Shown: positions 8,219 through 16,414 of the stretch, piece by piece
Numbering within the stretch: the stretch's first letter is position 1
Layout: the number at the start of each line of letters is the position of its first letter
Assembly (NCBI GenBank): GCA_934271525.1
Contig: CAKQRL010000011.1
Coordinates: 1-64,000 of the forward strand
Source: an uncultured Rhodocyclaceae bacterium
GTDB lineage: Bacteria > Pseudomonadota > Gammaproteobacteria > Burkholderiales > Rhodocyclaceae
Length of the DNA: 64,000 nucleotides
Reading direction: 5' to 3'
Program-made: the position numbers and the translations under genes
Notes under the pieces: model-generated
What the model was told of the DNA's origin: nothing
Seen by the model: only the letters and a program-made list of their open reading frames with translations
The model's database searches: none

Positions 8219-9292
8219 TGTAAATTTTGCCAAGAACATCCGCAATTTTTTGCCGCTGAAAACATTCATTTGCCAAAATTAGCCAAGCAGCATATTCAAC
8301 ATTTTGTGGAATCGGTTGCCGCCATTCAAAAAACGTCAGTATTTTTGGAAAAAATCGGCGCTTTGCAAGATTGGCAAAAATTGCCCAATGCCCGAACCGA
8401 TGGCGTGTTGATGGGTTTTGATTTTCATTTAACAAATGACGATGCCGCCGCACAACTCATTGAAATCAACACCAACGCCGGCGGGGCATTTTTGAATGTG
8501 GCTTTGTTGGCAAAAAACGGCAAAACCGAAGAATCGCAACGTTTGGCGCAACATTTGATTTTGATGTTTCAAAACGAATGGCGCTTATTTGCAGGCTATT
8601 CCCAATCGCTTCAAACGCTTGCCATTGTTGATGAATCACCAACATCGCAATTTCTTTATCCCGAATTTCAAATCGCACAATTTTTATTAGCTAAATCAGG
8701 AATTGAATGTTTGATTGCTGAACCTGCTGATTTCAAAATTTTTGACAACGCTTTGTTTTTAAATGGCAAAAAAATTGATTTGGTTTATAACCGCTTAACC
8801 GATTTTTATTTGAATGAACCCAAAAACGCTGTTTTAAAGCGTGCTTTTGAAGAAAATCTCGCTTGTATTTCACCCAATCCGGCGCATTATCAACGCTTGG
8901 CAAAAAAAGACAACTTAATGATTTTGCGCGAATTTGACGCATTAAAAAATATGATTCCACCGATGGAAAAAGTGAATTCAGAAGATTTTTGGAATCGCCG
9001 CAAATCTTTATTTTTTAAACCTTTTGATGGCTTTGGCAGCCGCGCGGTGTATCGGGGCGATAAAGTTACCAAAAAGGTTTTTGCTGAAATTTTAAAAGGC
9101 AATTATTTGGCGCAAAGCCTTGTGCCGCCGTCTGTTCATCCAATCCATGTGGATGGCGAAAAGCTACCAATGAAAGCCGACATTCGCGCTTATGTTTACC
9201 AAAACGAAGTTTTGCATTTTGCCGCGCGGCTTTATGTTGGGCAAACAACCAATTTTAGAACGCACGGCGGCGGATTTGCTTTGTGCGTTTAA
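8210..9292 (+). CDS. ATP-grasp-like protein of unknown function
   Basis: A 360-residue soluble protein. Suggestive elements are NTNAGGAFLN near residue 85, FKPFDGFGSRA near 270 (glycine-rich ATP-grasp loop), and a C-terminal segment with KADIRAYVY and FRTHGGGFA. The pattern recalls glutathione-synthetase-type ATP-grasp ligases, but I cannot name a substrate. The start is GTG at 8210: ACGGAG lies 8 bases upstream and the residues MDFCKFCQEHP follow. The GTG is part of repeat unit R7. The frame is open upstream into rep, but that part only shadows rep. Confidence 0.7.
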   Translation: MDFCKFCQEHPQFFAAENIHLPKLAKQHIQHFVESVAAIQKTSVFLEKIGALQDWQKLPNARTDGVLMGFDFHLTNDDAAAQLIEINTNAGGAFLNVALLAKNGKTEESQRLAQHLILMFQNEWRLFAGYSQSLQTLAIVDESPTSQFLYPEFQIAQFLLAKSGIECLIAEPADFKIFDNALFLNGKKIDLVYNRLTDFYLNEPKNAVLKRAFEENLACISPNPAHYQRLAKKDNLMILREFDALKNMIPPMEKVNSEDFWNRRKSLFFKPFDGFGSRAVYRGDKVTKKVFAEILKGNYLAQSLVPPSVHPIHVDGEKLPMKADIRAYVYQNEVLHFAARLYVGQTTNFRTHGGGFALCV

Positions 9293-9300
9293 AATGGCGA

Positions 9301-9358
9301 TTTTCCACGGTAAACACCAAATTTTTTTGAAAAAAAATGGCGGTTTACCGTGGAAAAA
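9301..9358. repeat. Convergent repeat pair R8
   Basis: Cores 9304-9315 (minus) and 9343-9354 (plus) surround ATTTTTTTGAAAAAAAAT. The pair lies 8 bases after the ATP-grasp gene and 22 bases before deaD, both on the plus strand. Confidence 0.93.
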
Positions 9359-9379
9359 TGTTTTTTGAAGGATTTTTTT

Positions 9380-11053
9380 ATGGCAACACATTCTTTTTTG
9401 GCATTAGGACTCAACGACAAACTCTTGGAAGCCTTGGCGCATTTGGGTTTTGAATCGCCTTCGCCCATTCAAGCGCAGTGCATTCCCGCACTTTTAAAAG
9501 GCGCTGATGTTTTGGGCATTGCGCAAACCGGAACAGGCAAAACGGCGGCATTTGCTTTGCCGATTTTGGAAAAAATTGATTTGTCTTCAAATGCGCCGCA
9601 AGCCTTGATTTTAACGCCCACGCGCGAATTGGCTTTGCAAGTGTCTGAATCGTTTCAAAGTTACGCGGTTTATTTAAAGAATTTTCAAGTTTTGCCGCTT
9701 TATGGCGGGCAGTCTTACGCCGTGCAGTTTAAGCAATTAAAACGCGGTGCGCAGGTGATTGTGGCAACACCCGGGCGCTTGATTGACCATTTGGAGCGCA
9801 AAACTTTGGATTTATCAGCCATTCAAAGCGTTGTGCTGGATGAAGCCGATGAAATGTTGCGCATGGGTTTTATAGAAGAAGTGCAAAAAATTTTGGATTT
9901 GTTGCCACCCAATCACCAAACGGCACTTTTTTCCGCCACAATGCCGCAAGCCATTCGCCGCGTGGCAGAAAATTATTTAAAAGAACCCGTTGAAATTCGC
10001 ATTAAATCCAAAACCGCAACGGTAGAAGCCATTCATCAAAGTTTTTGGCAGGTTAGCGGCTTGCACAAGTTGGATGCCTTAACGCGCATTTTGGAAGTGG
10101 AAGAAGATTTGGACGCCGCTATTATTTTTGTTCGCACCAAAACCCAAACCGTGGAATTGGCAGACAAACTGCAAGCGCGCGGCTTTGCGGCAGCGGCGTT
10201 GAATGGCGATTTGAATCAAATGATGCGCGAGCGCACCATTGAACAGTTGAAAAACGGCGCACTTGATATTGTGATTGCTACCGATGTTGCCGCGCGCGGG
10301 CTGGATGTTGCGCGCATTAGCCACGTGATTAATTACGATATTCCTTATGATTCTGAAAGTTACGTTCACCGCATCGGCAGAACCGGCAGAGCTGGCAGAG
10401 CAGGGCACGCTATTTTGTTTGTTTCACCGCGCGAAATGCGCATGCTCAAAACCATTGAGCGCACCACAAAGGCTAACCTTGAACCTTTGGCATTGCCTAC
10501 GCGCGCGGATGTTTTAAGCCGCCGCGTCAATGATTTTAAAGAACGCATTTTGGCAACGCGCGAAAAGGAAGATTTGTCCTTTTTTCAAAATTTGATTAAA
10601 GAATTAACCTTGGAAAAAGACGAATTGCCAAGCATTGCCGCTGCTTTGGCATTTATGGCGCAGGAAGGTCGACCGCTTTTGTTGTGGAATGAAGAACAAG
10701 CGGAAAAAACGCAAAAGAAGCTTAAAAAATCGGTAAAAAAATCAGCGGATTTTGAAAAAAAATCATCGTTTACCGTGGATAAACAAAAAAACAACAAAAA
10801 ATCCGAGTTTTTTGATAACGATGAATGGCTTACTTTTCGCCTAGAAGTTGGCAAATCGCACGGCGTGAAAGCGGGCGATATTGTGGGCGCCATTGCGAAT
10901 GAAAGCGGCGTTTCTTCCCAAAATATTGGGCATATACGTTTGAAAAGCGAATTCAGTTTGGTGGAATTGCCTGAAAAGTTGGCGGGAAAAATTGCAAAAA
11001 AACTTGCCAAAACACGCATTAAGGGCTTGCCAATTTCGCTAAAAAAAGTTTGA
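9380..11053 (+). CDS. deaD: DEAD-box RNA helicase, DeaD/CsdA type
   Basis: ATP-dependent RNA helicase for ribosome assembly and RNA turnover, often cold-induced; 557 residues. It has the Q motif near residues 25-31, AQTGTGKT at 48-55, PTRELA, DEAD at 154-157, SAT at 185-187 and HRIGRTGRAG. The C-terminus (about 485-557) resembles the DbpA/CsdA RNA-binding domain. Start: the ATG at 9380, with GAAGGA seven bases upstream. The linker before the C-terminal domain contains repeat unit R9, read as SSFTVDKQ. Confidence 0.9.
   Translation: MATHSFLALGLNDKLLEALAHLGFESPSPIQAQCIPALLKGADVLGIAQTGTGKTAAFALPILEKIDLSSNAPQALILTPTRELALQVSESFQSYAVYLKNFQVLPLYGGQSYAVQFKQLKRGAQVIVATPGRLIDHLERKTLDLSAIQSVVLDEADEMLRMGFIEEVQKILDLLPPNHQTALFSATMPQAIRRVAENYLKEPVEIRIKSKTATVEAIHQSFWQVSGLHKLDALTRILEVEEDLDAAIIFVRTKTQTVELADKLQARGFAAAALNGDLNQMMRERTIEQLKNGALDIVIATDVAARGLDVARISHVINYDIPYDSESYVHRIGRTGRAGRAGHAILFVSPREMRMLKTIERTTKANLEPLALPTRADVLSRRVNDFKERILATREKEDLSFFQNLIKELTLEKDELPSIAAALAFMAQEGRPLLLWNEEQAEKTQKKLKKSVKKSADFEKKSSFTVDKQKNNKKSEFFDNDEWLTFRLEVGKSHGVKAGDIVGAIANESGVSSQNIGHIRLKSEFSLVELPEKLAGKIAKKLAKTRIKGLPISLKKV
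10749..10782 (+). repeat. Single repeat unit R9 inside deaD
   Basis: A TTTTGAAAAAAAA tract followed by core GTTTACCGTGGA at 10768-10779. It lies in the poorly conserved Lys-rich linker of the helicase. Confidence 0.9.
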
Positions 11054-11070
11054 AAAAGTTTTAAAATTCA

Positions 11071-11109
11071 AAACCGGTTTTTTTGGTTGAACAAAAAACC
11101 GGTTTTTTT
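11071..11109 (+). terminator. Terminator after deaD
   Basis: AAACCGGTTTTTT and AAAAAACCGGTTT form a 13-base stem around a short loop, followed by T residues. It ends deaD before gdhA. Confidence 0.8.
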
Positions 11110-11131
11110 CATTTTTTTGAGGAGAAAATAA

Positions 11132-12472
11132 GTGAAATACAGCAATGTTGGCGACTTCGTCAAAGGCGTGGAAGCCAAAAATCCCGGGCAACCGGAATAT
11201 TTGCAAGCGGTAACAGAAGTCATGGAAAGCTTGTGGCCTTTTATCAGCAAAAATCCACAATTTGCCGAACAAAGCCTTTTGGAACGTTTGGTGGAACCTG
11301 AACGCGTGATTATGTTTCGCGTTTCATGGGTGGATGACAAAGGTCAAGTGCAGGTTAATCGCGGTTACCGCATTCAACACAGCAATGCCATCGGGCCATA
11401 CAAAGGCGGTTTGCGCTTTCATCCGTCCGTGACGTTGTCCATTTTAAAATTCTTGGCTTTTGAACAAACCTTCAAAAATGCTTTAACCACGCTGCCGATG
11501 GGCGGCGGCAAAGGCGGCTCGGATTTTGACCCCAAAGGCAAATCGGATAACGAAGTGATGCGTTTTTGCCAAGCATTTGTGAGCGAACTTTTCCGCCATG
11601 TTGGTTCAGACACAGACGTGCCCGCTGGCGATATTGGTGTGGGCGGCAGAGAAGTTGGTTTTATTGCTGGAATGTATAAAAAATTGGCCAACCGTGCCGA
11701 TTGCGTTTTCACGGGCAAAGGTTTGAGTTTTGGCGGTTCTTTAATTCGCCCCGAAGCCACCGGTTACGGCGTGGTTTATTTTGCCGATGAAATGCTCAAA
11801 ACCAAAGGTTTGGGCTTTGATGGCAAACGCGTGTTGGTTTCTGGTTCGGGCAATGTGGCGCAATATGCCGTTGAAAAAGCCATGCAGTTGGGCGCCAAAG
11901 TGATTAGTGTTTCTGATTCTTCTGGCACCGTGTTGGATGAAGCCGGCTTTACACCTGAAAAATTGGCAACCTTGTTGGAAATCAAAAATGTCAAACGCGC
12001 TCGTGCCTCTGAATACGCCAAAGCCGTGGGTGCACAATTTTTAGAAGGCAAACGTCCTTGGGATATCCAAGCGGATATTGCGCTGCCTTGCGCCACCCAA
12101 AATGAGTTGGACGGCAAAGACGCTGAAAAACTCGTGCAAAATGGCGTGCAATGTGTTGCCGAAGGCGCGAATATGCCTTCCACTTTGGAAGCGGTGCGCG
12201 TGTTTGAAAATGCGGGCGTGCTTTATGCTCCGGGCAAAGCCAGCAATGCAGGCGGCGTGGCAACTTCGGGTTTGGAGATGAGTCAAAACGCTTTGCGTTT
12301 GTCTTGGAGCCGCGAAGAAGTCGATGCTCGTTTAAAAGGCATTATGCAAGCCATTCACGCCAGCTGTTTGGAATACGGCAAAGATGGCGGCAAAATGAGC
12401 TATGTCAATGGTGCCAACATTGCCGGTTTTGTGAAAGTGGCAGATGCCATGCGCCAACAAGGGGTGGTTTAA
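11132..12472 (+). CDS. gdhA: NADP-specific glutamate dehydrogenase
   Basis: Makes glutamate from 2-oxoglutarate and ammonia; 446 residues, the usual length of the bacterial hexameric NADP enzyme. The catalytic lysine region PMGGGKGGSDFDPKGKSD spans residues 122-139, with Lys127 expected to be catalytic. A nucleotide-binding GSGNVAQY loop follows near residue 238. The start is GTG at 11132, with GAGGAG seven bases upstream. It is transcribed alone between two terminators. Confidence 0.95.
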   Translation: MKYSNVGDFVKGVEAKNPGQPEYLQAVTEVMESLWPFISKNPQFAEQSLLERLVEPERVIMFRVSWVDDKGQVQVNRGYRIQHSNAIGPYKGGLRFHPSVTLSILKFLAFEQTFKNALTTLPMGGGKGGSDFDPKGKSDNEVMRFCQAFVSELFRHVGSDTDVPAGDIGVGGREVGFIAGMYKKLANRADCVFTGKGLSFGGSLIRPEATGYGVVYFADEMLKTKGLGFDGKRVLVSGSGNVAQYAVEKAMQLGAKVISVSDSSGTVLDEAGFTPEKLATLLEIKNVKRARASEYAKAVGAQFLEGKRPWDIQADIALPCATQNELDGKDAEKLVQNGVQCVAEGANMPSTLEAVRVFENAGVLYAPGKASNAGGVATSGLEMSQNALRLSWSREEVDARLKGIMQAIHASCLEYGKDGGKMSYVNGANIAGFVKVADAMRQQGVV

Positions 12473-12488
12473 TGAAACTAAAAAAAGA

Positions 12489-12518
12489 ATGCCCGAGTTT
12501 CTCGGGCATTTTTTTTGG
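12489..12518 (+). terminator. Terminator of gdhA
   Basis: ATGCCCGAG / CTCGGGCAT with a TTT loop, followed by nine T residues: a textbook Rho-independent terminator. Confidence 0.9.
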
Positions 12519-12523
12519 GTAAA

Positions 12524-12558
12524 ATTTGAAAATCTTTTAACGTTGACCGTGGATTTTT
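12524..12558 (+). repeat. Single repeat unit R10
   Basis: Core GTTGACCGTGGA at 12542-12553, behind an A/T tract containing TTTGAAAA. It ends 9 bases before the ATG of the next gene, which has no other obvious ribosome site. Confidence 0.88.
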
Positions 12559-12562
12559 GAAA

Positions 12563-13321
12563 ATGAAGTTTGCAACAATCAACAATCTCCGCTTGGAATA
12601 CAAGGAATGGGGGCACAATGACCACAAAAAGCCCATCGTTTTAATGCATGAAGGCTTGGGTTGCATCACCATGTGGCGCGAGTTTCCGCAGGTGTTGGCA
12701 AAATGGACAAATAGACGCGTTATTGCCTTTTCTCGCCCGGGTTATGGCAATTCGCAAAATTATCCTGAACCCAGACGCACCAATTACTTACACCGTGAAG
12801 CGCAACAAACGCTACCTGCTTTTTTGGATTATTTAAAAATTGAAAAACCCGTGATTTTGGGGCACAGCGATGGCGGCTCCATTACCTTAATTTATGCCGC
12901 AAGTTTTCCGCAAAAATTATCTGCCGCCATTGTGATGGCGCCGCACGAATTCCATGAGCCAATGATGAAAACCTCATTGGAAGATGCCGTTTTGCAATTC
13001 AAAACCACACATTGGCGGCGTGGTTTGGCAAAACACCACAAAGACCCCGTGCGGGTGTTTGAAGAATGGAGTGGCGTGTGGTTATCTGATGAACACAAAA
13101 CGTGGAATATTGTGGATGATTTGAAAAAAATCACCGTGCCGCTTTTGGCTATTCAAGGCAGGCAAGATGAATACGCCACTTTGAAACAAATTGAAGTGAT
13201 TGCCAACGAAGCCCCGCAAACACGCCTTTTGGTTTTGGATTCTTGCCGCCATTCCCCGCAATTTGACGCCAGAGACCGCGTTTTAGGCACAATTGTGGCG
13301 TTTTTGGAAAATGTGGCTTAA
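12563..13321 (+). CDS. Alpha/beta-hydrolase
   Basis: A 252-residue cytoplasmic hydrolase. The nucleophile elbow is GHSDGG (Ser102). Candidate acid Asp202 lies in GRQDEYAT and candidate base His230 in SCRHSPQ, completing a triad in the right order. An HEGLG oxyanion-type motif sits near residue 29. The substrate is unknown. Start: the ATG at 12563; an in-frame TTG two codons earlier is less likely. It has no clear Shine-Dalgarno, only the GTGGA end of repeat unit R10. Confidence 0.8.
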   Translation: MKFATINNLRLEYKEWGHNDHKKPIVLMHEGLGCITMWREFPQVLAKWTNRRVIAFSRPGYGNSQNYPEPRRTNYLHREAQQTLPAFLDYLKIEKPVILGHSDGGSITLIYAASFPQKLSAAIVMAPHEFHEPMMKTSLEDAVLQFKTTHWRRGLAKHHKDPVRVFEEWSGVWLSDEHKTWNIVDDLKKITVPLLAIQGRQDEYATLKQIEVIANEAPQTRLLVLDSCRHSPQFDARDRVLGTIVAFLENVA

Positions 13322-13348
13322 AAAAATTCAACGTTTACCGTGGAAAAT
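13320..13348 (+). repeat. Single repeat unit R11 supplying a GTG start
   Basis: Core GTTTACCGTGGA at 13333-13344, A/T tract upstream. The GTG at 13340 opens the next gene as Met-Glu-Asn. Confidence 0.88.
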
Positions 13349-15370
13349 CAAAAATCCGTTTTTTGTTTGGCGTTTTATTTGATTTTATGCGGCGTTTTTT
13401 ACGCCGCATTATCCACGGAAAATTTCCAAACGTTTTTTTTAAGTTATTTAGAAAATCAATACCAACTTAATTTATCTTCTGAAACACCGCAGATTTTGTT
13501 GGCGTTAAAAGAATTTAAAAAATACACCCTTTTATTATTTGCCGCAGGTGTTTTATTTTTTGTTTTTAAAAGAATTAAAAATTTTGAAAAACAGAATTTA
13601 ATTCTTTGGTTGGTATCTTTATTTGTTTTAAGTTTTTTCTTGCGTTTTATATTTTGCAATTATCCACGAATTTTTAGCATTTACCGCGATGAATTGTTGT
13701 ATTTTCAATTGGCGCAGAATCTTGCCGAAGGGCGTGGTTTTTTGGTGCATAATTTACCAACGAATTTTCAAAAAATATTGTATAGTGTTTTTTTAATGCC
13801 GTATTTTTTAACCAAAAGCCAAATGGTTTTAGTGAGTATTCAAGCGTTTTTGGTTGCTTCTTCTATTTTTCCAATTTTTTTAATTGCAAAAAAAATATTA
13901 AATAAAAATAAAACAATCATCGGTGTTTTGATTTTTTCTATTTTTTTGCCTGATTTCAATTATTCCCAAACATTTATGAGCGAAACTTTGTTTTTGCCAC
14001 TTTCTCTTTGGTTATTTTATTTTTTTTTAATTGTTAGTGAAAACAAAAAATTGTCTACAAAAACGGCGCTTGCTGCCTTTGCGTTTGGCGTTCTTTGTTA
14101 TTTTGGCTATTTGTGCAAAGAAATTGCTATTTTATTATTGCCGTCCTTTTTTGTTTTTCAAGTTTTCAAAAAATCAAAAAACGCCTTTTTATCATTTGTT
14201 TTTTTTGCTTTGGGTTTTTTGTTGCTTTTTCTCTTATTTAAATTCACAATTTTCAAAGGTTTTGGCGATTTTTATAACCAATCCGATTTTTATGTTTTGT
14301 TTTTAGATGGTCGCCCAATTTATTTAATTTATTCGTTTTTTTATTTTTTGGTGCAAATTATCCTTGGTGCCGGATTTTTTGGCGCATTGTTGCCTTTTGT
14401 TTGTTTTAAAAATTTAAATGAAAATTCTCAAAAACTATTTGTTTTTTTGTGGTTGATGATAATTTTCACTGCTGCCGCCGTTGCTTATTTTGTTTTTGTG
14501 CGGGAAGATTTTGATTTTTTTTCTATGTATAATCCAAGAGCATTGTTGCGTTATGTTTTATACGCTTGGATTTTGTTTTTTATTATTATGGCATCGCTTT
14601 TTGAACAGTCAGAATTAAAATTACCACCAAAAATTAAAACCTTGTTTTTCATTATTCCGCTTGCCTTTATTTTAACACTTTATCAAGGTGTTGCGGATTT
14701 TTCTTATATTGAACAAAATGTGTTAAATTATTTGTTGCCAGTGTTTGAATCAGAAAGCACAAAAAACCAAGTTTTAATTTTTAAAATCGTTTTATTTGTT
14801 TTAAATATTTTTGCGATTTATTTTATTTTCTTTAAAAATAAAATTCGGCAAGTTTTAAAAATATTTTTGATTGTTTTTTGTGCCTTGCAGGTTTTTAATA
14901 ATGCTTGGGCAATGTTGATGTTGCCGTTTAAATATGGCGTGCGGCAAGAAGAAATTGCCCAAACGCAGAAAATTGCGGATTTTATTCTTCAAAACTTTGA
15001 TAAAAACTTTTTGATTTTGGGGGAAGCGCCGACACGTCCTTTGGCTTTGACGGACAATTTTTTAAACTACAAAAACGTTGCCACCGTTGGCATTCACACG
15101 CTACTTGATTTGCAACAATTTGCCAAAAACGCCGTTGTCTCAGACATTCCCATTGCTGTTTTGAGCCGCAGTTTCACGCAAAATTGGACGCAGTTTCCGC
15201 CGCAATCTTATGTCTTAAAAAGCATTGATTTTGTGTTGTTGCCCAATATGTTTGCCGTGCGATTGCCTGCCGAATGGGCAATTCCCAATGTGGGTGGTGA
15301 AATTTTTACCCTTTATAAAAACCCAAATCCGCAGATTTTGCCGCCCGTTGCCGTTTTGCCAGCGTCTTAA
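13340..15370 (+). CDS. GT-C type membrane glycosyltransferase (ArnT/PMT-like)
   Basis: A 676-residue integral membrane protein with about 11-13 hydrophobic helices over residues 5-520 and a soluble C-terminal part. A conserved acidic loop after the third helix, IYRDELLYFQLAQ, fits the PMT/ArnT class, which uses lipid-linked sugars at the outer face of the inner membrane. The target is unknown. Codon use is far richer in T and A than that of its neighbours, partly because of the many Phe, Ile and Leu residues. The start GTG (13340) lies within a repeat unit and lacks a Shine-Dalgarno; the first helix follows directly, so a later start is unlikely. Confidence 0.75.
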   Translation: MENQKSVFCLAFYLILCGVFYAALSTENFQTFFLSYLENQYQLNLSSETPQILLALKEFKKYTLLLFAAGVLFFVFKRIKNFEKQNLILWLVSLFVLSFFLRFIFCNYPRIFSIYRDELLYFQLAQNLAEGRGFLVHNLPTNFQKILYSVFLMPYFLTKSQMVLVSIQAFLVASSIFPIFLIAKKILNKNKTIIGVLIFSIFLPDFNYSQTFMSETLFLPLSLWLFYFFLIVSENKKLSTKTALAAFAFGVLCYFGYLCKEIAILLLPSFFVFQVFKKSKNAFLSFVFFALGFLLLFLLFKFTIFKGFGDFYNQSDFYVLFLDGRPIYLIYSFFYFLVQIILGAGFFGALLPFVCFKNLNENSQKLFVFLWLMIIFTAAAVAYFVFVREDFDFFSMYNPRALLRYVLYAWILFFIIMASLFEQSELKLPPKIKTLFFIIPLAFILTLYQGVADFSYIEQNVLNYLLPVFESESTKNQVLIFKIVLFVLNIFAIYFIFFKNKIRQVLKIFLIVFCALQVFNNAWAMLMLPFKYGVRQEEIAQTQKIADFILQNFDKNFLILGEAPTRPLALTDNFLNYKNVATVGIHTLLDLQQFAKNAVVSDIPIAVLSRSFTQNWTQFPPQSYVLKSIDFVLLPNMFAVRLPAEWAIPNVGGEIFTLYKNPNPQILPPVAVLPAS

Positions 15371-15380
15371 AAAACTTAAA

Positions 15381-15452
15381 AAATCAAAAAAAATTAGCGT
15401 TTACCGTGGAAAAAGCAAAAATCCACGGTAGACGCTGTTTTTTTTTGAAAAC
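15381..15452. repeat. Everted repeat pair R12
   Basis: Plus core 15399-15410 and a minus core with one mismatch at 15422-15433 lie back to back: GCGTTTACCGTGG ... CCACGGTAGACGC can fold. The outer A/T tract TTTTTTTTTGAAAA runs into the sigma-54 promoter of flgB. Confidence 0.85.
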
Positions 15453-15453
15453 G

Positions 15454-15469
15454 TGGAACAAAAATTGCT
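15454..15469 (+). promoter_or_regulatory. Sigma-54 promoter of the flgB operon
   Basis: TGGAACAAAAATTGCT has the invariant GG (15455-15456) and GC (15467-15468) exactly 10 bases apart. It matches the TGGCAC-N5-TTGCA consensus except for one base. The predicted transcript starts near 15480, thirty bases before flgB. RpoN control is usual for class II flagellar genes. Confidence 0.75.
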
Positions 15470-15509
15470 ATTTAACTGCAACAAATTGTTTTTAAAGGAT
15501 TTTTTTAAA

Positions 15510-15923
15510 ATGTCCACGCGTTTTCAAACCGAAATGGTGCCGTTTTTCAAAGCCTTGGATTTGCGAGTCAAACGCCAAGAAATTTTGGCTTCCAACATTG
15601 CCAATGCGGATACGCCTTATTACAAAGCGCGCGATATTGATTTTCAAAGCGAAATGCAAAAGGCTTTGAATCCCATCACGCCGCCAGAAGAAGGCGGCGC
15701 TTTGCCTTTAAAAACAACCAACGCGCGCCATTTGGAAATTCCTTTGGCGGATTTATCTGTGAAATACCACCAAGAATTTCAATCCGCAGTGGATTCCAAC
15801 ACGGTTGAAATGGACGTGGAGCGCACGAAGTTTATGGAAAATTCCTTGCAATATCAGATTTTGACGCAGTTTATTTCACAAAAAATCCAAGGCTTGCGCG
15901 ATGCCATGGCAAACACGCAATAA
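15510..15923 (+). CDS. flgB: Flagellar basal-body rod protein FlgB
   Basis: Proximal rod subunit in the periplasm, exported by the flagellar type III system; 137 residues. It has the N-terminal rod motif ILASNIANADTPYYKARD near residue 29 and a helical C-terminus. Start: the ATG at 15510, behind AAAGGA; upstream in-frame codons lack homology. It is the first gene of flgBCDEFGHIJ, driven by the sigma-54 promoter at 15454. Confidence 0.95.
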   Translation: MSTRFQTEMVPFFKALDLRVKRQEILASNIANADTPYYKARDIDFQSEMQKALNPITPPEEGGALPLKTTNARHLEIPLADLSVKYHQEFQSAVDSNTVEMDVERTKFMENSLQYQILTQFISQKIQGLRDAMANTQ

Positions 15924-15936
15924 AAGGTGAAGCAAA

Positions 15937-16365
15937 ATGAATTTGATGAACGTTTTTAAAATTTCGGGCAGCGCGATGATGGCGCAATCCATTCGTTTAA
16001 ACACCACGGCGTCTAATTTGGCGAACGTGGATAGCATAGTGAATGAAAAAGGTCAAGCTTACAAAGCCAAACAAGTGGTTTTTGAAGCCGCGCCTTTGTC
16101 TAATCAGCCAAGCGACTGGATGAATTCTGCGGCGCGCGGTGTTCGCGTGCAACAAATTGTGGAATCCAATGCGCCCGGCCGAATGGTGTTTGACCCCAAA
16201 AACCCCGCCGCCAATGAGCAAGGTTATGTGGAATACCCGAACGTGGATGTGGTGGAAGAAATGGCGAATATGATTTCCGCCTCACGCTCGTATCAAAGCA
16301 ATGTGGAAGTGTTAAACACCACCAAAAGTTTGATTTTGCAAACCATTCAAATCGGGCAATCTTAA
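15937..16365 (+). CDS. flgC: Flagellar basal-body rod protein FlgC
   Basis: Rod protein of 142 residues. It has the N-terminal motif TTASNLANVDS and the conserved C-terminal sequence NVDVVEEMANMISASRSYQ, which packs in the rod core. An AAGGTGA site overlaps the flgB stop region, and the genes are 13 bases apart. Confidence 0.96.
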   Translation: MNLMNVFKISGSAMMAQSIRLNTTASNLANVDSIVNEKGQAYKAKQVVFEAAPLSNQPSDWMNSAARGVRVQQIVESNAPGRMVFDPKNPAANEQGYVEYPNVDVVEEMANMISASRSYQSNVEVLNTTKSLILQTIQIGQS

Positions 16366-16393
16366 AAAAATTTTAAGTTGACCGTGGATTTTT
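16364..16393 (+). repeat. Single repeat unit R13 between flgC and flgD
   Basis: Core GTTGACCGTGGA at 16377-16388, with AAAAAAATTTTAA on its 5' side. It lies inside the operon, so it does not have to end transcription. Confidence 0.88.
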
Positions 16394-16414
16394 AAAAGTT
16401 TTAAGGAGCGAAAA

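Noticed and set aside
10145..10160. Other CCGTGG words, for example here and near 17215, 42605 and 50000
   Set aside because: They lack the GTTNA extension and the adjoining A/T tract, so they are chance matches within codons.
13405..13425. Additional repeat unit in the membrane glycosyltransferase gene (ATCCACGGAAAAT)
   Set aside because: Only the TCCACGG part matches; the GTNAAC part is absent, so it was not counted.
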